Assembly: GCF_003576245.1 (NCBI RefSeq)
Contig: NZ_QWGA01000008.1
Span: forward strand, 1 to 64,000
Direction: 5' to 3'
Length of the DNA stretch: 64,000 bases
Source: Henriciella algicola
GTDB lineage: Bacteria > Pseudomonadota > Alphaproteobacteria > Caulobacterales > Hyphomonadaceae
Shown: one piece after another, positions 58,945 to 64,000 of the stretch
How the letters are laid out: each line of letters opens with the position of its first letter
How positions within the stretch are numbered: the stretch's first letter is position 1
Program-made: the position numbers and the translations under genes
Notes under the pieces: model-generated
Seen by the model: only the letters and a program-made list of their open reading frames with translations
Told to the model about the DNA's origin: nothing
Database searches by the model: none

Positions 58945-60308
58945 CGCGGCTTTATCCCTTTCGAGGGCGCTACGTCTTGTGGCGGCTCTTTCATCAGACC
59001 AGCACTTAGCAGTTCAGCTAGCCTCACATAGGCGGCCTGGGTATCACCTTCATGGCGCTCGGACACAAATCCGTCGAGTGAGGGGAACAGGTCGATAGCG
59101 CGATCACCCGCCATATCCTTGCCGCGTGCATAGAGGTTAGCCCGAACCATGGGCGCCAGCTCCTCATAGAGCGCCAGATTGCGGCGGTACTCGGCAAGCA
59201 GCACATTCTCTTCAGGGGTGGCCGCGCGTGGCAGGGCGCGGGAAACCGATTTCAGCACATCGATCGCCGGATAGCGCCCACGCTCTGCAATATCGCGCGA
59301 GAGAACGATGTGACCGTCCAGAATGCCCCGGATCATGTCAGCGACAGGCTCTTCCATGTCAGAGCCAGCGACGAGCACAGAGAAGATCGCCGTAATGTCG
59401 CCTTTGCCTTCGGGGCCAGGTCCGGCGCGCTCTGCAAGTTCGGCAATCGTGCGGACCGTCGATGGCGGGAAAGCATGCAGCGCGGGTGCCTCGCCGCCAA
59501 CCAGCGCGACTTCACGGTGCGCCTCGGCAAAGCGTGTGATGGAATCGAAGAGCAACAGCGTGTGGTGACCCTGATCGCGGAAATGCTCAGCCGCCGCCAT
59601 GGCGCAATAGGCCGCGCGCTTCTTGGCACCCGGCGGTTCGCTGGCGGTCGCGGTCACGATGACGGATTTGGCACGCGCTTCTGCGGGAAGGGTGACCTTC
59701 GCAAACTCATTCAGCTCGCGTGAGCGTTCCCCGATAAGGGCGATAACGATGCGGTCGGCCTGAACGCCGTTTGCCAACGCTCCAAGTAGGGTCGACTTGC
59801 CGACGCCCGAACCTGCGAAGAGGCCAAGCCGCTGGCCCTGGCAGAGCGGGATGGCGGTGTCGGTAATCATCAGCCCTGTATTGAGGCGCGGCCCAAGCGC
59901 CTTGCGAACATGGCTCGGCGGCGCCTTGGAGATCAGCTTCTTGCGCATCAGGCTGCTGGGCAGCGTTTCGGGCGCGCCATTCTCAGTATCGACGATCTCG
60001 CCGCGATAATTGATGATCCGGCCGATCCAGTGGTCACCGGGCGAAACCGACGCTTCCCGGTCGATATAGGCGCGGTCGCCGATGCGCACTTCGTCGGACT
60101 CGTCAAAGAGAAGGGCCGTTACGCGGTCTTCGGTAATGTTCAGGATTTCACCGCGCACAGCTACGCCGCTCTGGGTCTGGATTTCGACCTCATTGCCAAG
60201 CCCTGCATGGGCGCTGACGCCCGTAATGCCGACATTGCCGGGGCTGACATCGCTGACGCGGCCCCAGATGCGGACGAGTTCATGTGTCTGTGCGCGGGCT
60301 GACTGCAT
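58941..60308 (-). CDS. fliI: Flagellum-specific ATPase FliI
   Basis: 455 residues. F1-ATPase-like export motor: Walker A LGLFAGSGVGKSTLLGALAN, VIALIGERSRELNEFAKVTL, Walker B TLLLFDSITRFAEAHREVAL, AFPPSTVRTIAELAERAGPG and HIVLSRDIAERGRYPAIDVL. Drives flagellar protein export with FliH. In many bacteria fliJ is the next gene; here the downstream neighbour is a convergent gene and no fliJ is visible. Divergent from flgB with an 89-base gap that has a CtrA-like element. Confidence 0.95.
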   Translation of the reverse strand: MQSARAQTHELVRIWGRVSDVSPGNVGITGVSAHAGLGNEVEIQTQSGVAVRGEILNITEDRVTALLFDESDEVRIGDRAYIDREASVSPGDHWIGRIINYRGEIVDTENGAPETLPSSLMRKKLISKAPPSHVRKALGPRLNTGLMITDTAIPLCQGQRLGLFAGSGVGKSTLLGALANGVQADRIVIALIGERSRELNEFAKVTLPAEARAKSVIVTATASEPPGAKKRAAYCAMAAAEHFRDQGHHTLLLFDSITRFAEAHREVALVGGEAPALHAFPPSTVRTIAELAERAGPGPEGKGDITAIFSVLVAGSDMEEPVADMIRGILDGHIVLSRDIAERGRYPAIDVLKSVSRALPRAATPEENVLLAEYRRNLALYEELAPMVRANLYARGKDMAGDRAIDLFPSLDGFVSERHEGDTQAAYVRLAELLSAGLMKEPPQDVAPSKGIKPR

Positions 60309-60333
60309 TACGTAAACAGAATCTCGCTTTTCA

Positions 60334-60350
60334 TTAACCTTTTATTCAAC
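60334..60350 (+). promoter_or_regulatory. CtrA-like element between fliI and flgB
   Basis: TTAA-CCTTTTA-TTCAAC approximates TTAA-N7-TTAAC (one or two mismatches according to alignment), and a second TTAACC stands at 60376-60381 just before flgB. In Caulobacter the early class II flagellar operons are CtrA-controlled. Confidence 0.35.
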
Positions 60351-60397
60351 GTAGCCCGGCACCCTTTGCAAAGAGTTAACCATGATGGGCCTGTGCC

Positions 60398-60745
60398 ATG
60401 TTCTCGAATATGGATGTCTTCAAGATGTATAGCGCAATGGCGCGCCACGCCGCCGAAGCGCAGACTCACGCCTCCAAGAATATCGCGCACGCCGACGATC
60501 CCGGCTACCGCGCGACCCAGCTGGAATCCTTTGAGGATTTTCTCTCGCGCACCGCGCTCAGCTCCAGCCAGTCGCCCGCCTTCAAGGTGCAGGATGCTGG
60601 CACACCGACCTCGCCAAACGGCAACTCGGTCAGCGTCGAGCACGAACTTTACAAATCGGCCGAAGCAATGGACCAGCATCAGATGGCGCTCACGGTTTAC
60701 ACCAAGTCGCTCGACCTTCTGAGAGCGGCGCTTGGCAGACGATAG
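60398..60745 (+). CDS. flgB: Flagellar proximal rod protein FlgB
   Basis: 115 residues. FlgB: MFSNMDVFKMYSAMARHAAE AQTHASKNIAHADDPGYRA (axial NIAxADxPGY motif), QLESFEDFLSRTALSS and terminal ALTVYTKSLDLLRAALGRR. First gene of flgB-flgC-fliE-fliQ-flhA-fliR. Somewhat short (enteric FlgB 138). Confidence 0.92.
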   Translation: MFSNMDVFKMYSAMARHAAEAQTHASKNIAHADDPGYRATQLESFEDFLSRTALSSSQSPAFKVQDAGTPTSPNGNSVSVEHELYKSAEAMDQHQMALTVYTKSLDLLRAALGRR

Positions 60746-60757
60746 GGGGCAGGTTGA

Positions 60758-61132
60758 ATGAATTCGATCAAGGCAACAATGATGCAGGCCATGCAGGGGA
60801 TGCGCGTCCAGTCGGAGCGTATCGACCTGACCTCGCAGAACATCTCCAACGCCGACACGCCGGGCTATCAGCGCAAGATGCTCGTCGTCGACAAGAATGG
60901 CGACGCGTTCCGCAATCTGCGGATCCAGCTCGACCAGACAGAAGGCGAGCGCAGCTATGAGCCAGCGCACCCGATGGCGGATGAAGAGGGCTATGTGACG
61001 CTCTCCAACGTCCAGGTCGTGACCGAGATGGCGGACATGCGCGAAGCAAACCGGTCCTATGAGGCCAATCTCAACTCATTCCAGCAGGCCCGTACGATGT
61101 ACAAATCCCTGCTCGATGTTCTCAAACGCTAA
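60758..61132 (+). CDS. flgC: Flagellar proximal rod protein FlgC
   Basis: 124 residues. MQGMRVQSERIDLTSQNISN ADTPGYQRKMLVVD (axial motif), ERSYEPAHPMADEEGYVTLS NVQVVTEMADMREANRSYEA NLNSFQQARTMYKSLLDVL. The NVQVVTEMADMREANRSYEAN stretch is the FlgC C-terminal signature. 12 bases after flgB. Confidence 0.95.
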   Translation: MNSIKATMMQAMQGMRVQSERIDLTSQNISNADTPGYQRKMLVVDKNGDAFRNLRIQLDQTEGERSYEPAHPMADEEGYVTLSNVQVVTEMADMREANRSYEANLNSFQQARTMYKSLLDVLKR

Positions 61133-61146
61133 GGGAGTCATAGACG

Positions 61147-61443
61147 ATGTCAGGTGTTGGTTTTTCGGCATATGCCGCCCTTAACAATGTCAAAGCTGCG
61201 GACGCGGCCAGCCAGGCGGCCAAGCCGCAGGGCGGCTCCAGCGCCGTTTCCGAAGGCTTCGCGAACTTCAAGCAGACGATGGAAGCGGCAGAGCAGACCG
61301 CGATGCAGACCGCTGTGTCCGGCGCCGATCCGCATGCGATGGTCGAAGCGCTCGCCAATGCAGAGCTCGCGCTCGATGCGGCCGTGACGATCCGCGACAA
61401 GGTCGTTGAGGCGTATCAGGAACTCCTGCGGATGCCGGTTTAG
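61147..61443 (+). CDS. fliE: Flagellar hook-basal body adaptor FliE
   Basis: 98 residues. FNFKQTMEAAEQTAMQTAVS-type N-terminal half, then SGADPHAMVEALANAELALD AAVTIRDKVVEAYQELLRMP, the FliE C-terminal signature (typically VRNKLVxAYQEIMRMxV). Joins the MS ring/export gate to the rod. Last codon close to fliQ (10-base gap). Confidence 0.92.
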   Translation: MSGVGFSAYAALNNVKAADAASQAAKPQGGSSAVSEGFANFKQTMEAAEQTAMQTAVSGADPHAMVEALANAELALDAAVTIRDKVVEAYQELLRMPV

Positions 61444-61453
61444 GCGGGCATAT

Positions 61454-61717
61454 ATGACTGAGCTTGCGATCTTTGAAATCCTGCGCGGTGCCTTCTGGAC
61501 GGCAGCCCTGATGGCGTTGCCGATCCTTGCCGTGACGCTGGTGCTGGGTTTCGCTATCGGCCTCCTGCAGGCGCTGACCTCGATCCAGGAAATGACGCTG
61601 ACCTTCGTGCCGAAGATCATGGCCGTGGTCGTCGTCTTCTTCCTGACGCTTGGCTACATGACGCAGCTTTGTCTCGATTTCTTCAACAACTCCGTTCTGC
61701 CCATAATAGCGGGGTAG
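61454..61717 (+). CDS. fliQ: Flagellar export gate protein FliQ
   Basis: 87 residues from MTELAIFEILRGAFWTAALM (upstream in-frame codons rejected). Two spans: ALPILAVTLVLGFAIGLLQA and FVPKIMAVVVVFFLTLGYMT, separated by LTSIQEMTLTFVPK. Normal FliQ size (89). Part of the FliPQR gate; fliR is beyond flhA and fliP is 24 kb upstream in the fliF operon. Confidence 0.95.
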   Translation: MTELAIFEILRGAFWTAALMALPILAVTLVLGFAIGLLQALTSIQEMTLTFVPKIMAVVVVFFLTLGYMTQLCLDFFNNSVLPIIAG

Positions 61718-61724
61718 GCGAGCC

Positions 61725-63803
61725 ATGCCCGCCGCGAGCCTTCTGAACCTGGCAAAACCGACCACGCTGCTGGCGATTGGTCTCATGTTGATCATCCTCG
61801 TGATGGTCCTGCCGGTCCCTGCATGGGTCATGGACATTGGCCTGACGCTCTCTTTCGCGTTCGCCATCCTGATCTTCACGACCTCGATCTTCATCGAAAA
61901 GCCGCTGGATTTCTCATCCTTCCCAAGCGTGCTTCTGGCCTCGCTTGTCTTGCGGCTGGCGCTTAACGTCTCCTCGACCAAGCTGATCATTTCCGAAGGC
62001 CACACAGGCACCGGCGCGGCCGGCAACGTCATTGAGGGCTTCGCCATGTTCATCATGGGCGGCAACCTCTTCGTCGGCCTCGTTGTCTTCGGCGTCCTCA
62101 TCATCGTGAACTTTATGGTGATCACGAAAGGCGCTGGCCGTATGGCAGAGGTCGGCGCACGCTTCGCCCTCGACGCCATGCCGGGCAAGCAGCTCGCCAT
62201 CGACAGCGACCTTGCTGTAGGTGCGATCAGCCATGAAGAAGCGAAGATCCGTCGCCAGAAGGAGCAGGAAGAAGCCTCTTTCCTTGGCTCCCTCGACGGT
62301 GTGTCGAAATTCGTGAAGGGCGACGCGGTCGCGGGCCTTCTGATTACGGCGCTCAATCTGCTTGCTGGCATTGGCTTCGGCATCGCCGTGCATGGTCTCA
62401 GCGTCACTGAAGCGCTGAACAATTATTCGATCCTCACCGTTGGCGATGGTCTCGTCTCCCAGATCCCGGCCGTGATCATCTCTGTTTCTGCCGCGCTTCT
62501 TCTTTCCAAGGGCAAGGATGAGGGCGCGATCGATGTTGCGCTTCTCGCCCAGCTCGGCGCGAACGCGTCGGTTCTCTATATCGTCGCGGGGCTGCTTGGC
62601 GTTTTCGCCCTCATGCCGGGCCTGCCTTTCCTGCCATTCATCGCAGCGGCCGCCGTCTTCGGCACCTCGGCCTACTTCATCCAGCAGCACGAAAAGCGTA
62701 AGGAAGCTGAGAAGGCGCAGGAGAGCGCCTATGATGCGCCGGAGCCTGTCGTAATTGGCGACAGCATCCATTCGGACGAGATCCACCTCGAGGTCGCGCC
62801 AGACCTCGTCGCGCTCGTGCTTCAGGGCGCTGACGGGTTCGAGAACCGCGTCGACAAGATCCGCCGCTATATCGCCGAGGAGTATGGCTTCGTCCTTCCG
62901 TCGATCCGGATGACGGACAATCCGACGCTGGCCAAGAATTCCTACCGTGTCCGCATTCAGGGCGTGAAGGTGGATGGCGGCACGCTGCGTCCCGGCAATG
63001 TGCTTGCGCTTATGGAAGACAAGCAGCTGCCACATCTTCAGGGCGAGCGCGTGAAAGAGCCCGTCTATCAGGCTTCTGCCCGTTGGCTGCCATCCGGCAA
63101 GAGCGCAGAGCTCGCCGCTGCTGGCGTTCCGGCGATCGAGGCGACAGAAGTGCTCGCCACGCACATGCTGGAAATCATCCAGAACAATTTCTCGCTGATC
63201 TTCTCGCGTCTTGTCATGATGGACACGCTGGACGCGTTGACCCGCCTCACCGACGCAGAGCGCGCGGCCGCCAACAAGCGTTTCCTCGACGAGTACATCC
63301 CGGGCAAGGTCACGCCAGAACTGCTGCTCGCCGTGCTGCGCCTCCTCCTCGAAGAGCGAGTCTCTATCCGCAACATGTTCCTCATCATCGAGACGGTCGG
63401 CGAAGCCAAAGCCCGCACGTCCAGCCCGCCGCAGCTCGCAGAGCTGGTGCGCCAGCGTCTCGGCTTCCAGATCGTGGACCGCCTGCAGGACGGCGATGGT
63501 CGCCTGCCGCTGCTTCAGCTCGGCCCGACCTGGGAAGAACAGTTCTCCGCCCACGAGATTACCAAGGAAGACGGCGCATCTGACATCGCCCTCCCGCCGG
63601 ATATCTTTGGCGACCTCACCACCTCGATCCAGAAGAAGCTGAACGAGTACGCCCAGAAGGGCGTCACGCCTTCGATTGCGACGACATCCCGTCGCCGCCG
63701 CTTCATCCATACGGTCCTGTCGAGCAAAGGCATCCGCAACTCTGTCCTCGCCTATGAGGAGATCGGGTCGAGGAGCAAACCCTACATCGTCGGGGTCGTT
63801 TAG
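61725..63803 (+). CDS. flhA: Flagellar export gate protein FlhA
   Basis: 692 residues, full length. N-terminal half with about eight spans (LLAIGLMLIILVMVLPVPAW; NLFVGLVVFGVLIIVNFMVI) and the FHIPEP signature RMAEVGARFALDAMPGKQLA IDSDL; cytoplasmic ring domain from about residue 330 (VVIGDSIHSDEIHLEVAPDL; RMTDNPTLAKNSYRVRIQGV; VLRLLLEERVSIRNMFLIIE). Forms the nonameric export platform. The stop overlaps the fliR GTG by one base. Confidence 0.97.
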   Translation: MPAASLLNLAKPTTLLAIGLMLIILVMVLPVPAWVMDIGLTLSFAFAILIFTTSIFIEKPLDFSSFPSVLLASLVLRLALNVSSTKLIISEGHTGTGAAGNVIEGFAMFIMGGNLFVGLVVFGVLIIVNFMVITKGAGRMAEVGARFALDAMPGKQLAIDSDLAVGAISHEEAKIRRQKEQEEASFLGSLDGVSKFVKGDAVAGLLITALNLLAGIGFGIAVHGLSVTEALNNYSILTVGDGLVSQIPAVIISVSAALLLSKGKDEGAIDVALLAQLGANASVLYIVAGLLGVFALMPGLPFLPFIAAAAVFGTSAYFIQQHEKRKEAEKAQESAYDAPEPVVIGDSIHSDEIHLEVAPDLVALVLQGADGFENRVDKIRRYIAEEYGFVLPSIRMTDNPTLAKNSYRVRIQGVKVDGGTLRPGNVLALMEDKQLPHLQGERVKEPVYQASARWLPSGKSAELAAAGVPAIEATEVLATHMLEIIQNNFSLIFSRLVMMDTLDALTRLTDAERAAANKRFLDEYIPGKVTPELLLAVLRLLLEERVSIRNMFLIIETVGEAKARTSSPPQLAELVRQRLGFQIVDRLQDGDGRLPLLQLGPTWEEQFSAHEITKEDGASDIALPPDIFGDLTTSIQKKLNEYAQKGVTPSIATTSRRRRFIHTVLSSKGIRNSVLAYEEIGSRSKPYIVGVV

Positions 63804-64000
63804 TGCCCGATACGCTGCTCGCATCTGGACAGGCCGTCTACTGGATTGGCGCTGTGATGCTGATCATGGCGCGGGTGGGGTTCATCATCTACTTCATGCC
63901 AGGCGTTGGCGAGCAGGCCGTGCCGGTTCGCGTGCGGGCGATGATCATCCTTGTCTTCGCCATCTCACTGGCCGCGAGCGGCGTGGTGGAGCTTCCGGTC
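63803..64000 (+). CDS. fliR: Flagellar export gate protein FliR, N-terminal part (cut by window edge)
   Basis: GTG start at the last base of the flhA stop, 66 codons visible. Translation MPDTLLASGQAVYWIGAVML IMARVGFIIYFMPGVGEQAV PVRVRAMIILVFAISLAA matches the FliR N-terminus (ArxxxfxxxxPxxGexxvPxrVR). Third component of the FliPQR gate; flhB normally follows but is outside the window. Confidence 0.9.
   Translation, partial: MPDTLLASGQAVYWIGAVMLIMARVGFIIYFMPGVGEQAVPVRVRAMIILVFAISLAASGVVELPV

Noticed and set aside
60357-60369. Possible sigma-54 promoter CGGCAC-CCT-TTGC before flgB
   Set aside because: GG and GC are 10 bases apart instead of 12, a spacing sigma-54 does not tolerate.
61914-63824. 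636-codon open frame antisense to flhA
   Set aside because: A shadow of the flhA coding frame caused by high-GC codon bias; composition is Arg/Asp/Glu/His-rich with no recognisable domain.

Overview
The window looks like a GC-rich alphaproteobacterial chromosome segment, most likely from the Hyphomonadaceae/Maricaulales/Caulobacterales side. Reasons: the flagellar locus carries the alphaproteobacterial regulators flaF and flbT; it has MotE-like and DUF1217-type proteins; the order lptC-lptA-lptB-rpoN-hpf-ptsN and the mutM-ubiE-ubiB-coaBC-dut neighbourhood are typical of the class; a UrcA-like surface protein is present; and several TTAA-N7-TTAA(C) CtrA-type boxes lie in intergenic DNA. No species call is possible from sequence alone. 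Genes are tightly packed. No gene-free stretch exceeds 300 bases, and I saw no tRNA, rRNA, CRISPR array, insertion sequence or prophage.

Region 1 (1-7.2 kb) makes activated sugars for surface polysaccharide: GDP-fucose (fcl partial, gmd, manC-type pyrophosphorylase), dTDP-rhamnose (rfbB, rfbA, rfbD, rfbC on alternating strands), and a sulfotransferase with an extra C-terminal Wzt-like beta domain. A bidirectional hairpin terminator closes it. Region 2 (7.2-16 kb) is mixed: two adjacent lipoproteins each with two FKBP modules, a hairpin-rich intergenic element, threonine ammonia-lyase, kdsA, a MHYT-PAS-GGDEF-EAL cyclic-di-GMP protein, and an orphan double-ATPase ABC subunit. Region 3 (16-27.7 kb) is housekeeping: iron alcohol dehydrogenase, mutM, ubiE, ubiB, a CtrA-boxed surface protein, coaBC, dut, a PspB-like protein with a good promoter and overlapping operator-like dyad, a PIF1-type helicase, a ThiF/MoeB enzyme and a periplasmic metallo-beta-lactamase-fold protein. 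Region 4 (27.7-33.2 kb) is the ptsN-hpf-rpoN-lptB-lptA-lptC block plus a ribonuclease D-like exonuclease.

Region 5 (33.2-64 kb) is one nearly complete flagellar locus of about 31 kb: motE-like, a coiled-coil membrane protein, fliL; fliF-fliH-fliN-fliP-fliG; motB-flgE-flgK-flgL-flgI on the minus strand; fliM-motA-TPR-like protein-flgF-flgG-flgA-flgH-fliL2; fliK-flgD; a FlgJ-like rod protein and a FlgN-like chaperone; flagellin-flaF-flbT-DUF1217; fliI; and flgB-flgC-fliE-fliQ-flhA-fliR (running off the end). Together these encode the MS ring, switch, export gate, rod, rings, hook, stator and filament. Not found in the window: fliJ, fliO, fliD, fliS, flbD, flhB and a FlgJ muramidase domain.

The most unusual points are the sulfotransferase/Wzt-C-like fusion, the duplicated roughly 102-residue insert in an oversized flagellin, a divergent FliM without the usual N-terminal CheY-binding motif, a second FliL-family protein with a His/Gly linker, the large periplasmic repeat protein translationally coupled to motA (possible MotC counterpart), the paired double-FKBP lipoproteins, and the set of CtrA-like boxes at divergent flagellar promoters without clear sigma-54 promoters. 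All functional calls rest on motif recognition without database searches.
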